Assembly: GCA_029851415.1 (NCBI GenBank)
Contig: CM056743.1
Span: forward strand, 124,898,305 to 124,962,304
Direction: 5' to 3'
Source of the DNA: Eretmocerus hayati
Taxonomy: Eukaryota; Arthropoda; Insecta; Hymenoptera; Aphelinidae
Length of the DNA stretch: 64,000 bases
Shown: piece after piece, positions 44,497 to 56,277 of the stretch
Layout of the letters: each line of letters opens with the position of its first letter
Numbering within the stretch: the first letter of the stretch is position 1
Notes under the pieces: model-generated
Told to the model about the DNA's origin: nothing
The model's database searches: none
Seen by the model: the letters and a program-made list of their open reading frames with translations, nothing else
Program-made: the position numbers and the translations under genes

Positions 44497-45225
44497 TAAG
44501 GCTGTTTACTGTGAGCTCTCATTCAAGAGCTCGTTCTAAAACAGACATATTTTTTGTTGCGAGAGCTTGCGAGCGATATTGGTGATTTTCGATGACCCAG
44601 ATGAAATTTTCCACACCCATCTGGATGGAGTATGACTTCAAGTTTGGTAAATACATTCTGAGGCTTATTGGGAGATGTATGAAAATCATTCAGTTGTAAT
44701 TATTTTGGATCATGATGTGGAACGGATACTCATATATTCCTCATGAGATACTTTGCGATCTTGTTCTGTAAAACATCCCACGAACCCTTAACTCAATCAT
44801 AGCGGTCACAGTTCATGCTGATTCATCAGTTAATCGGCCTCACCCACGGAGAAAATCGGTTCAGCATAACCCCACATGAAGATCACAATTTTCGTTACCA
44901 ATCCCAACATTAAAATGTTGTGCAATATTATTGAAGTGTAAGTCGAATGCTTACGTGAAACAATTTATTGTTCCAGGTGAGTTATTTGGTTCATCCACAA
45001 TCGAGTGAGCTCCTGAATATATTACGGTAAGTCAGATTTAGCCATGCTGGCGTGCCACCGAATGAACTCGGTCGAGTTTCCAGAGCTCAATCACAGATTT
45101 GAGGAGTTTGAAAATAGTTCAACTGAAGATTCTTCCTAATCGCACTCGGAAAATATCCTTGTTACATATTTATTCACTCTCCCAGCGGGAATTAGCTGAG
45201 GTAGCTGATAATAAGGTCATGATTG
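44497..45225. other. Intergenic, no gene recognised
   Basis: No coding signal or defined repeat recognised. Confidence 0.35.
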
Positions 45226-46900
45226 CTTATACGGTAAGTGTCAAAGTTGGTGTACACACTGTAGTCCAGGTATGAATTGGATTTTGTAATTCTGGTGGGC
45301 GTATTCAGAATTTTTTGTACTAGTTTCTATTTTTGGTAACTTTTGATGGAAAATCCTTTTTTAATCATTATATATTCGTAACGCTTTGAAGCGGGTGTCA
45401 ACTTCGCATGCGTATTGATTGGCCACTACTTATAAGCTCAAACAAAAATTCGAATCGAATTTGTTGTAGATTCATTACGGCAGCGACCAGGAAAAAGTGT
45501 GCCTTGGCCTCGGACGGTCAGATTTTGCGTGTCTTGCCTTGCGAATCACTACTCTATTTTAAACCAATTTATACGGAAAAACCTTGGATTTTCTCCAGTA
45601 ACAGCGGTACACGCCGTGTAGAAGAGGCTTCAAAGTATCTGTTTTTCATTTTACAAACCCTCTCCAAAACTCATCATTAGTTAAATCGTGGGTGTTCCCC
45701 TATAGGCCGACATTGGCCGGGTGTTCCCCTATAGGGCATTTCACCTTAAACATTAATTAACAAACATGCGTTTGATTTGTAATGATTAGTGAAGGCCATC
45801 GAGGTTAAGGTACGATGTTGACCGTTCTTTTTTAATTCTCAAAACTACTTCAGCACGCGAGTGACCATCTCCATGGGAGCATCCGCTCAGTTACAAGAAA
45901 GTACTTGTACCCCTTTAAAAAGTGCAATTTTAGCGTACGCTAAGGAACGAACTAAGAATGCTTATCGGCGGCGTCGCTTATCGTGTGCGCTACACTTTAG
46001 GATGGATCTAATTATCGCGTACGTTTATAGTGTCTTCCGCGTGCGCTACAATCCAAAATTCAATTTTCACTCACGCAACTTCCCTTGAAGTTTACTTTGG
46101 AATGTGGCCCACGCGAACGGCGATTCGAGCGTACGCTAAAATTGATTTTTGGATTGTAATATATACTTGCAACACAATCTTGGCATCAGTGAAGACTGCT
46201 CTGCTCCCAGCTTAGCGTACGCTAAGATCTGATCTTGAAACTTAGCCCACGCGAAAGGCATCATCAACGTGCGCGAAAATTGCACTTTTGAAAGCGCCAC
46301 AAGAGATGAGCGAATGCTCTCATGAAAATGATCACTCGCGTGTTGAGTAATGTTGAGAATTATGTCGCAGGGTTAGCAGCTGTTCTGTCATTACCGAAGA
46401 CACAATAGAAGGCAAAAGTTCTCTTCAGGAAGGTCGTCTGAAACATGTGGACCACGACAGCAGACAATCTTGATGATGATCTGCATTTTGTGCTCCGGCC
46501 TAACCCCGTTGAGTTCGATGCCCACACATGCCCACGGTAAAAGGACCACTCCTGCACTAGGAATCCCTTGATATTAAATTCATTAAAATTGAAAATTGAT
46601 CATAAATTCATTACATCTCACGGAAGAACGATGAACATCGTACCTTGACCTTGATGGCCTTCACTGATCATTTCAGAACAACGAGTTCTTTCTTACATAA
46701 TTTTGATGAGTAGCGAAGCGAAGTTGGCACTCGCTTCAAAGCATTATGAATGTTATGATTGAAAAAGCATTTGCAATCAAAAGTTGCCAAAAATAGAGAC
46801 TATTGCAAAAATTCTGAGAACAGCCACTGAACTTACAAGATGCAATCCATACCTGGGTTATGGTGTGTACACCAATTGCGACACGTACTGTATCTCCAGA
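45226..46900. mobile_element. Large foldback element
   Basis: The left arm 45226-45415 pairs with the right arm 46706-46900. Shared text includes TTGGTGTACACAC, CCAGGTATG.ATTG, CTA.TTTTTGGCAACTTTTGAT and GCTTTGAAGCG.GTG.CAACTTCGC. Pairing is imperfect, so it is not recent. A second inverted element (45781-46674) sits inside. The 90-codon frame 45408-45680 in the unique part has no family I recognise. Confidence 0.55.
45781..46674. mobile_element. Nested inverted-repeat element with TAGCGTACGCTA palindromes
   Basis: The termini 45781-45830 and 46621-46674 are inverted copies: AGTGAAGGCCATCGAGGT, then AAGGTACGATGTT, against its complement. A second inner pair is AGCATCCGCTCA/GAGCGAATGCTCT. The interior contains the 12 bp palindrome TAGCGTACGCTA at 45931-45942 and 46213-46224, plus GAGCGTACGCTAAA at about 46128. 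No transposase. Confidence 0.6.
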
Positions 46901-47108
46901 AAACATAAAGGGATCATCACGGATCAAATCAGCATAAAATGAACAGATAGCTGATGTAAACAGCTCACATTGCACAAGAGATGATATACATACCTATCAG
47001 ACCCCCCCTCCTCTGGGTTCGCCAAACCTGACGTGCGTATCTGTCATTACGGGTATGGATGTGGGATCCACACAGTAGATCTCGAGCGATATTACTGAGT
47101 CAAAAGAT

Positions 47109-47424
47109 CGATTTTCGTCACGATTTTTCGTAAACAAATAGAAATAAACATCGGTGGTGGCGCTGAGATCCTTTTCGGTCTAACACTCAGGTTTCGACTG
47201 GGAAGTATCCGGATGAGTTACCACTTATCCGTGTTTGCCGGCCTACACAAGTAGGCCCATAACCTATACCCCATCTGGCCAGACTCAGACGGGTGGCCAC
47301 CCGTCCGGATACTTCCCTGCCAAAACGTTGTTTAACCTAGATTCTGGACCGAAAATGATCTCAGCGCTGCGCCACTGCCGATGTTTCTTTCTATTCATTC
47401 GCAAAACACTGTGATGAAAATTTG
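47109..47424. mobile_element. Foldback MITE
   Basis: The left arm contains AAATAGAAATAAACATCGG, then GGCGCTGAGATC. The right arm contains GATCTCAGCGC, then CCGATGTTTCTTTCTATT. Pairing extends inward through GGAAGTATCCGGATGAG/CCGTCCGGATACTTCCC. A diverged relative lies inside the 10581-11762 element near 10810-10920. Confidence 0.65.
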
Positions 47425-48865
47425 TTTTTTTTTGACCTAATGATGTGTTCTCAGATCACCACTTAAAGATCTCATGGGTCACGTGATCATAACCATATTG
47501 ACATCGATAAAACTTTCAACCAGTGGTTGAGAAGCTGAAAAAATCAGCGATTTTACGCTGGTATTCCAGTCGACGGATTTGAGCTGACACAATTGGAGCT
47601 GATTAATCAGCTCCAATCACTCATTTTCAGCTATCTGTAGCTGATTTTTTGTTTTTTGTCAGCTATGTAGAGATAAACAAAGAGTATTCTATCGATGTCT
47701 CGGATCGAAACGTCCCTGTTTTCCTTGATCTCGTTGTCAATCGTTGTAATTATAATCTTCTCTTTACCTGGCTCCTAATTCGTGAATTTTTTTTTGAACG
47801 TCCTCAAAGCAAAGGCTGATTCTGTCGGCAATTTCACGTACCAGTAAGATAGTAGCTTATGTCTCAGCTAAGTGATAGCTGATTCTCGTAGAGCAGCTCA
47901 GCTCAACTCCCTCAAAACTCAATTTCAAACGAAACTTGGCCTTTGCTCAGGGAAAATCTCGCGAAAAATTCTTCAGAAAAAATTAGAGACCCTTGAGACG
48001 ACCTACTGACACCGTACCCCCAGGAAAGTTTTTGAAATTCATGCATCAAATACACGCGAATTTAGGGGATCATACTTATTTTCTTGCCTGTTGCATTCAC
48101 GTGGTGTAAGCTAGAAAAAACGCTTTAAGGAAATTTTGCATCACCCGCTGCGTTCTCTTGCATCTTTCAAAAGCTCCCAACAGTACATCCTATATTTACC
48201 CTGTTAATATTCGCAGAATATATAAACAGAATATCTCCCATACAAGCGTTTTCTGCATCGATTATGAGCGCACAACGCAGCAGTAGCGGGAGCAACATCA
48301 TCATAGCGGGGGTTCCTTTTCCTTCTTTACTTTTCCTTCCTTCCTTTCAGCTCTTTTCATGCTTCCGTATGTTGGTGGGCCATTCCTCAAGCTCAAGCTC
48401 GGCAACTGGCGTCTGCTGCGCTACTACTTGATTTTGTGTATATGTATAGATAGAGCAAAGCAAAAAAGTTCAAACCCGTTCGTAGCAGCAGCAGCCGGTG
48501 TGTTTTCTCGTTCCACGCGATACCTCCCCTAATATATACTTCCTCGTAAAGTCATCGACGCTTTTGTATGGATCGCGTTGGTAGGGAAAATAGAAGAGTG
48601 TCATGATTACAAAGGCAAATGCGCGAATGTGGCTCTCTGGTGTACGGCATTGAAAATCCCCGCTTGTTGCTGTGGTTTTTGTTAGAGGGGGTGGTAAAGT
48701 ATGTTCAGGGCTTAATGCGAGTGATGTCGATGACTCAGAGTAAAAATAACCATTTGTAATTGTAAAAAATTGAGAGTAACTATCGAAGAACTTCTGTCAA
48801 AAGGAACTATCTAGAATCGTGAGAGTTGAAAGGAAATATCTAAAAATTTCTATCCAAAGAGAACT
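47425..48865. other. Intergenic, palindrome-rich at its left end
   Basis: Around 47517-47660 there are short palindromes (CAACCAGTGGTTG; GGAGCTGATTAATCAGCTCC). Further right I see no gene. Confidence 0.45.
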
Positions 48866-50259
48866 AAGGTAAGTGTTCCCAACTTGCCCCCATATGCTAA
48901 TCTCAGGAATGGAATATCGTTGATCTCCCTTCAATTTTTTTTCACATTTGTTAAATTGAAATATGAGGAAATGACTAACTCAGATCTATTTCGAATCATT
49001 CCTGTAGTCCTGAGAGAATTCAAAGTGATTTCTCCATTTTTCGTATTTGCACGGCTAAGAAAACACCGAGGAATTCGCATTCACTAAAATTGGTGGGAGT
49101 TCATTTCTATTCGACCAATCTCAACATACCTCAGTGCATTCGATTCCTTGTCTCAAGACCTTCAAAACCCGCCCCTCAAGAATGCAAAAGTTCGACCTTG
49201 AGCTAATTTACGTGGAAAATACGTAAAAAATTGTAAAACTGTAGGAAGGTCAACATCGGAGTGGATCCAGGTGCCTCCGTATGGTTATTTCAAGAATGCG
49301 GGTAGTACGGATTTTTTACCACTTAGAACGTGATTATCACGTCCAAATAGGTGGAAAGCAGTGTTTTGGGCCGGCAAATAGCCACGAATGTGGTTGCACG
49401 GCGATGAATACGGATGAAAACGATCTTATGCACTTTATCACCGATTGACATTGTTTTGAATGATGGGGAAAAGTTGGGTCCACCCTTTTGTAAACTCTCA
49501 AAAACGACAATTAAGGAAAATTTTAATAGCTCGGCTCCAGTTGGTGAAAATCAGGCATACTTCAGCTCATTTTGGAGGGTTTCGACCATCCACCTGAGGA
49601 TCGTCGAATTGATCAGTAGTTTCCACAACTTTGAAAAGAATTGATGGGATCAATTCCAACGTACTTCAGTTTATTTCCTTTGTTTTTGTTTCAACTTCGA
49701 AATGTTTATTACAGAACTGCAAAATTCGATTTCTAGCGGATTCTATGCCCACATTACTAAAAAAAGGTGCAGTGTTTCTAATATGCACCTTTTTTCTGTC
49801 CAGATAACATTAGTTTTAGGTGCATTTAGCGATATTCAGCAGCTTGGAGCCTTCAAAACGTACTAGATCTCGCAAAATATGCTAAAAGTCTACTTTTATG
49901 TTAAATTTTGAGGTTATGTACACTATAAATCATCGAGAATACCTTAAAATATGACAATTTGTCCATATAATACATACCCGTCATGCACCGGGACCGATAT
50001 CGCTTTTCCAGAGCTTTAGAACCGCGAAATGACTATGGAGGCGTATTAGCAACACATTGTCAATAACTCGCAAAAAATCTTTTTCTGCAAAAATCAAGAA
50101 AGCTCAGCTCCAATTTTTCGAAATCAAACGTACTTTAGCTCATTTTGGAGGTTTTAAAATTATCTTTGAAATGAGCTAAAATACGTTGGATAATATTGAG
50201 ATGAGCCAAAACTATGAGCAAAACAAAAGTAGTGGGGGCATATTAGGCACACTTACCTT
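48866..50259. mobile_element. Non-autonomous element with AAGGTAAGTGT termini, copy 1
   Basis: The left end AAGGTAAGTGTTCCCAACTT, followed by GCCCCCATATG, and the right end (complement of AAGGTAAGTGTGCCTAATAT, then GCCCCCAC) are inverted repeats. A diverged second copy is 51556-52393, and internal segments match it (for example CATCGGAGTG..CC.TATGGTTAT near 49255 and 51957). Multiple similar sub-blocks inside suggest internal duplication. There is no coding capacity and I do not assign a superfamily. Confidence 0.6.
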
Positions 50260-50296
50260 CTTTGGTTACGTAAAGATTTCAGGATAAGAATGGGTA

Positions 50297-51313
50297 CAGG
50301 GATCCCTCGTTATCTACGGAATTTAGTATCCGCGGAACGTTGCTTCGCACTGGTCCCTTGTTATTTATTTATTTTTTTTATTAACGCATTTTCAACCTCT
50401 TTTCGAAGTTATTCTGCGGAACCTATACACTTTAAGGTGGGTTACAAACCACCGAAACCACCGGAAAGCACTTATGAAAATTCACATTGGTGCTGGCCTA
50501 GATTCGAACCTCAGCTTTCTGCGTTGAAGGCAAGGACCATATCCATGCACGAGGCCGCAGAAGCTTCAGGTCCATTGTTATACGCGAGCTTAGTTTCATT
50601 ATCCGCGGATCGATGGTAAATACTGCTCGAAAATTGTCTGTCTTATCTTCATGCATTTTGCTTGTGTTCAATGATCAATGATCCGTGATCAAATCGAATA
50701 AGATATGTATCACAACAATGAGGTTAGAATGATCTTGTATCCAATCAATCTCAGATTTTCTCATCCGGACCAACTTACACCACAGATGTGTTGAAGATAT
50801 CGCATTTGAGCTACCGACAGGAAATCTTTTCCATGATGCACATGAGCAGACATCGGGGTCAATAATGATCGTTGAAATGATAGACCTTGAGTTGTGGATT
50901 AGAGATTCGGCGATAACTCATGACCTCATGATGACTGCGAATCTCAGTTTCACAGTTCAGAGCAACATTTTGAAGAAATGCAAGCGACTACGAAAGACCA
51001 GCAAAACTGTCGAAAATGACTGATTTAACCTAGTTATGGAGAAACTTCTGATAGATTTCTTGGAGGTTTGAGCACTTATTATTTCTTTGATCTGGGAGAT
51101 TCGATGTTTTTACGCATCAATATTGCAAATTGCTTTCATAAAAAGTATTCTACTCAATTTAGACATTGATAGATTATCACGTCTTTCGTGATGTGCCATA
51201 TCAGTGGGCCGTAACCGCCTATTTCCCATAAGACCAAGGTCTTTTTATTCGCGGTTTTCTTATTCGCGGTACTTTTCTGGAACCGAAACCTCGCGGATAA
51301 CGAGGGATCCCTG
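50297..51313. mobile_element. Pogo/Tigger-like non-autonomous element
   Basis: Terminal inverted repeats CAGGGATCCCTCGTTATC (18 bases, identical at both ends) are bordered by TA on each side (50295-50296 and 51314-51315), as in Tc1/mariner/pogo elements. The sequence CCCTCGTTATCCGCG is typical of Tigger-type ends. Subterminal CCGCGAATAA motifs near 51250 also fit. No transposase frame remains. A SINE is inserted at 50352-50581. Confidence 0.75.
50352..50581 (-). mobile_element. tRNA-derived SINE inside the pogo-like element
   Basis: On the minus strand a tRNA-like head starts near 50568. Its B box GGTTCGAATCT is at 50500-50510 and a degenerate A box lies about 35 bases upstream, separated by GTCCTTGCCTTCAACGCAGA as in tRNA-derived SINE heads. 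A tRNA-unrelated body of about 110 bases follows, ending in an A-rich tail (AATAAAAAAAATAAATAA). Flanking 13 bp direct repeats, GGTCCCTTGTTAT (50352-50364) and GGTCCATTGTTAT (50569-50581), are target-site duplications with one mismatch. Pol III would transcribe it; LINE proteins would move it. Confidence 0.85.
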
Positions 51314-51555
51314 TACTGAATGTTTCACTCTACGTAGATGGTGTATTCTTAGTTTCTTAGTTTGCAGTGTAAAATGATTTTCGATTGTGGCGCTTGTGAT
51401 ATTTGTTTGTGTAGAAACCTGCTCCGGAAAAGGTCTACAGAATTGAGTAGATGAAACGTCGAGAATGAATAGATTTCATACTATGGAAGCTTGCAGGACT
51501 TCATTAGCTTCTAAAACCTATCCTTGAAGATCAAATAAACCGTCTTACTGTATGT

Positions 51556-52393
51556 AAGGTAAGTGTACCCAACTTGCCTCTGTACCCAACTTGCCCCCAT
51601 ATGCCGATCTCAGGAATGGGCGCTCGTTGACCTTCCCGCAATTTTTTTTTACGTTTGTTATGTTAAAATATGAGAAAATACGTAGTTTTCAACGACCCCG
51701 GATCATTTCTGCGTTCTCCAGAGAATATAAAGTGAGTTTTCCATTTTTCGTGTTTGCTCGGCTAAGAAATCACCGAGGAGATCACGTTCACTAAAACCGG
51801 TGCCAATTTATTTTTATTCGACCAATCTTGACGTACCTTAGCGCATTCGATTCCTTGTCTCAAGACCTTCAAAATCCGCTCTTCAGGGTTGCAGAACTCT
51901 GATTTGGAGCGATTTTATGTACAAAACACGAAGATGGTTTGAGAATCAAGAAGGCCGACATCGGAGTGTACCCAACATGCCCCCATATGGTTATCTCGGA
52001 AATGCGTGCAGTATGACTTTTTTTACCACTCAGAACGTGTTTATCACGTCAAAATGGGTTGGAAACGATGTTTTGATCCATGCTAAAAGCTACAAATGTC
52101 GCTGCACGGTGATCAAAACGGATCAAAGCGATTTTATTCACTTCATCGCCGATTCACATTGTTTTAAATGATGGGGGCAAGTTGGGTACACACTTTTGTA
52201 AACTCTCAAAAATCACCTTTTGGGAGAATTCAAACAGCTCGGCTCCACTTCATCCAAATTGGACGTATCTTAGCTCATTTTAAAGGTCTTGAGACAAGCT
52301 TCAAAATGAGTTAAAGTACGTTGGAAAATATTGAGATTAGCCAGAATTATTAAGAAAATCGCTTAATGGGGGCAAGTTGGGTACACTGACCTT
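51556..52393. mobile_element. Non-autonomous element with AAGGTAAGTGT termini, copy 2
   Basis: Left end AAGGTAAGTGTACCCAACTT and right end TTGGGTACACTGACCTT, with CCCCCAT/ATGGGGG just inside. The left terminal motif is partly duplicated (ACCCAACTTGCCTCTGTACC). An internal copy of the same motif (GTACCCAACATGCCCCCATA) lies at about 51969. Related to 48866-50259. Confidence 0.65.
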
Positions 52394-53950
52394 ATCTAAA
52401 ATTTATTCTTAGATACTTGCGTTTATCCAAAAATTTCCAGATAGTGTTATCAAAACAAATAGTTCCTTCCAACCAGAGATTTTCGGATACTTCTCCCTAT
52501 CTCATACGATTCCAGATGATTCTTTCTTACTCTCAGCCACTCGGCCACCGATGTATCGTATTTCCCAGCTTTTTCAATTGAGCAAGAGAGTTACTCATCG
52601 AACGTGTAATCAAAAGTGGCAGAAAGTACACCTTCGGTGTACATACATTTGGTGTAGCATGATTGGATTGTGGAAAACTCATTCTTGCTTCTTTCAACCC
52701 GAAGCATTTCTCGACGAAACGACTTCATTCCAATCTTGTGTGAAATTATTCAAATAGAGAACTCGGCCTCGGGAGATTGAACCAAGATTTTTCATAAATT
52801 CTGAAGCTTGAATCCTGCAGCAACTTTCCCTCTGGATACATAACTCTTATTATATGTCCCCACTCGGCAAGTTTTATAAAATGAAAAAAAAAAAGATTAG
52901 GCACAGACTCAAATTGGTCGAACGATCGATTTACCGGTTCGCTGAATATCTATACAATCAGGACCGTCTGCGAGGAGGAGCAAGTTATGTGAAATCACTG
53001 CCGGTGACGACGACGACGACTTGGAAGTTTCATAACTTTCTCAGAGCGACGACGACGATGACGACAACCTACCGGTTGCCGTTTTGTTTTCTTTCCTTTT
53101 TTATTCTTCCACTCTTCATATTCCTCTTTTTGAAGAGAGGGCGTTGTAGAAAAGCCCTACTTTCAATCATGCAATTACGAAGAGGGGAATAAGGAGAAGA
53201 AGGTGCCAAATAGCGGTAAAATTGTCGGTTTCTTAAATTTCCGTAGACTTGAACCCCATTTCCTTCGATATGTGTTATATTATCCACGAGAAGAGAACTG
53301 CCGAAGTGAAATGGCTGCGAAAGCAAAGCTCATTCAATGGGAATACCATAACTACGTTTCGTTCGGCGCCGCTCTCGTCGATGTCGTCGATCGTCGTGAT
53401 TCAGTTTAAGAGTCGGTAACATCGTAGTGTGGAATGAGAATTCGTAGCTTTTGCGACAGGGAATTCCGTTGTGTTCATTGGCTGTGCCGAGACAAATCAT
53501 TTTCAGAGTTCAACGGTCTGGATTATTCAACGTGAATTATGGTATTGAATTTGGAGTGAGAGGTGACTGCGTGAAAGTTTTAGTGTGGTTTTCTAGAGTA
53601 CAGAGGGAAGAGTTGATGATATTGGCGACGCATGAAAAATTTGAGACATACCAATGCTTGCTTCATGATAAAAGAATGTTTCGGCATGAAGTCACTGGAA
53701 TAGTTGACATAGAGGGACATCGAAATTCTCTTCAGGGTCCTTAACAATTTCGAAGATTTCTGTCGAGATCTAAATTTCATTTTACTAGAAGTTATGATAA
53801 CGCAGAGATTTTAGGAATCTGCGATGGATAAGATGCATTATAGTATCATAATACTGCAGTGAAATTGAATCGTGGATATCTTCTTCGAATCCGAGCTCCA
53901 TGAAATTTCATATTGTAGCGTTATCAATCAAATGCAACCAAACGTGAATA
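52394..53950. other. Intergenic with CGA-type microsatellite
   Basis: GACGAC repeats occur at about 53007-53025 and 53047-53065. The 112-codon frame at 52854-53192 (+) owes its threonine runs to them. It shows a hydrophobic stretch near its C-terminus but nothing that identifies a gene. Confidence 0.45.
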
Positions 53951-56277
53951 ACAGAGTGTCCCAAAAGTCAACCTCTTGCCGCTTAGTACTCGAAAATACT
54001 CGGGTATAAGAAACCGCAAAACGAGTGTCTCCTAAAATCAAGCGGAAAGCTCCAAAGTGAACTCGAATTTAACGTCGGTTTTCTGGAGTCCAGATCCAAT
54101 TTGTCATATAGGAACCTTCATTTCTGAATACGGATTCTGAAAAAGCACAAAATTTTACATCTAAATATGACTTCTTGACGGTCTTACTCTCTTTTTTTCA
54201 AGACCTCTAGAGGTCATGTAGGAGTTCAAACTATCTAGATAATAGAGTAGTTTAACGTGCCAGAGCTGAAGCGATGCTCTGAATCAGGGATGTTCCTTTC
54301 AAATCTCTAACTCCATCTGACCCTTGACCTGTGACTTCGAGCATTACCTTGACTTTGATTAGGGGCCAACTCAATTTCTAGTACGGTTATCACTGTTTGT
54401 ACTTTTGATCCATAAAATGTGACGAATTTTGAGTCCAGTTATGACTTCCTGACATTCTACAGATGACCCTTCAAGGTCATTTTGAGGACGCGAGTCTCTG
54501 AATAATAGTTGGAATCTGGAATGGTTTTGAAAATGAACACCCTAGTCCAGACCATCGCCTCAATTCTGGCACGTTGATTCACTGTTTAAAGCCTCGTCAC
54601 CTCAAAATAACCCTAGAAGGTCATCAATGGAAGCACCAGAAAGCCGATGTCTGGACTCAAAAGGACACCGCAGAAAAAGCGAGGATTTCTGCCCTCGGTG
54701 GATTTTCATGAGAAATCAGAGACAGATAGATGAAAACACGCTGACTTCGATGACACCCTAGAAAAGTCGGACTAACTTCGCGTTTTGTAGCACGATTCGT
54801 TAGAAAATCAGTATTCTCTTGGTTAGGTTGACTATCTATTTACACTGGCGAGAGAGTTGTGGAACATGAAAATCGATAACAGCACATCAAGATATCCAAT
54901 CCGTGCTCTCGAATCGCAGAGTATTTGTATTGGGGGTTGGGCAGTTTTAAGAAAATCTTGATATTTTTATCACTTCTAGATCAGTTAAAACTAGCTCGTT
55001 TTATTGTTCGAACGAATTGATGAATTCGAACTGCATCATCAATGTTATGACTAAATTCGAAAAAGTGTCACTCTAGAAAAAACTGGATATCGTGCAGCAT
55101 ACGTGTAATGAGCACCATCGGCTAACAATGAAAATACCACGAATAAATCGACACGGTTCGCAGCATAACGATCATCTCGCGTGAAAAATTCATACTTGGC
55201 ATGATTCAACATACAACTCCTAATGCTGGGGGCCGAGCCTAATTCTCCGCTTGATGTCTGGTTTCAGACTCGTACTGTAGCGTAACTACCCAGCCCTCAA
55301 TACGAATACTCTGCAACACTGAAATGATACTATGAATGATTCCTATTCTATGCAAAACCAAGAGTGCGGACCGGATGGCTTGATGTGCTATTATCGATTT
55401 TTTGCGTTCTACGACTCGCCAGTGTAAACACAGACAGTCAACCTAACCAAGTAAAAACTGATTTTCTAACGAATCGTGCTACGAAATGCGAATTTAGTCC
55501 GACTTTTCAGCGGTGTCGTCGTAATTAGCGCGTTTTCATCTATCTGTTTCTGATTTCTTGTGAAAATCCACCGAGGGCAGAAATCTCCGCTTTTTCTGCG
55601 GTGTCCTTTGTCACATTCTCAGAATTTATATTCAAGAATAGAGATAACCATACCGAAAACTGAGTTGACTCCCGACGAAAGGCAAGGTAAGAGGTAAAGT
55701 GTTGAAAGAAGTCTGAGAAATATCTCTAATCTGAACTATGTTCCCAGCTCTGGTACTTTAAACCCGTATCCAGATAATTTTGGCTCCCGAACGACCTGTA
55801 AAGGTCATCCTAAAAATGAAAAAATAGTACATTGTGATACAAGGCATAAAAACTTTTTTCGCGTGCGAGTAATGAGTTTTTGGCCCGAGCCGCAAGCGAG
55901 GGTCGGAATCAAGACGAGGATGCGAAAAATAGGTTTTGCTCCCGTGTACCGAACTATATTCTCGATAAACCGTGAGTAAAAATCGACAAAATGTGCGCAA
56001 AGTACTCTTTCACGCACAGTGTATCGAAAAAGTCATTGATGTATGTAGAATGTGATGTTTTTTCGAAATTCGTAGTCGAAAATGGAATTTTCTATTCGAA
56101 GAAAAATTGAATTTGGCCTGCAAAAATCATCAAGGTCACGTTCAAGGTCAAGTTTGGGTCTATTTTTGGAGTTCCCGATTGACTGACAGAGACGCGTGTT
56201 CTGGGTTATTTTGATATACCTGGAGCCATTTTCGAGTTTCAAGGGGAGGAGGGGATCTTTTTTTTGGGACATCCTGT
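53951..56277. mobile_element. Composite element with ACAG..TGTCCCAAAA termini
   Basis: The left end is ACAGAGTGTCCCAAAAGTCA and the right end is the complement of ACAGGATGTCCCAAAAAAAA. Such TGTCCCAAAA ends are common in insect DNA transposons. The interior is rich in GACCTTGACCTT/AAGGTCA motifs on both halves. A long-TIR element (54661-55608) is inserted in the middle. No transposase frame seen. Confidence 0.55.
54661..55608. mobile_element. Long-inverted-repeat element nested in 53951-56277
   Basis: The arms at 54661-54945 and about 55284-55608 are complementary over roughly 280-320 bases with modest divergence, beginning AAGGACACCGCAGAAAAAGC. Shared landmarks include TGCCCTCGGTGGATTTTCA, GCACGATTCGTTAGAAAATC and GGTTAGGTTGACT. 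The central unique part is about 340 bases with no gene. Long arms of this kind occur in foldback and Mutator-like non-autonomous elements. No target duplication was identified. Confidence 0.7.

Noticed and set aside
50495..50568. A genuine tRNA gene at the B box near 50500
   Set aside because: The cloverleaf is incomplete and the segment continues into a SINE body with an A-rich tail and target-site duplications.
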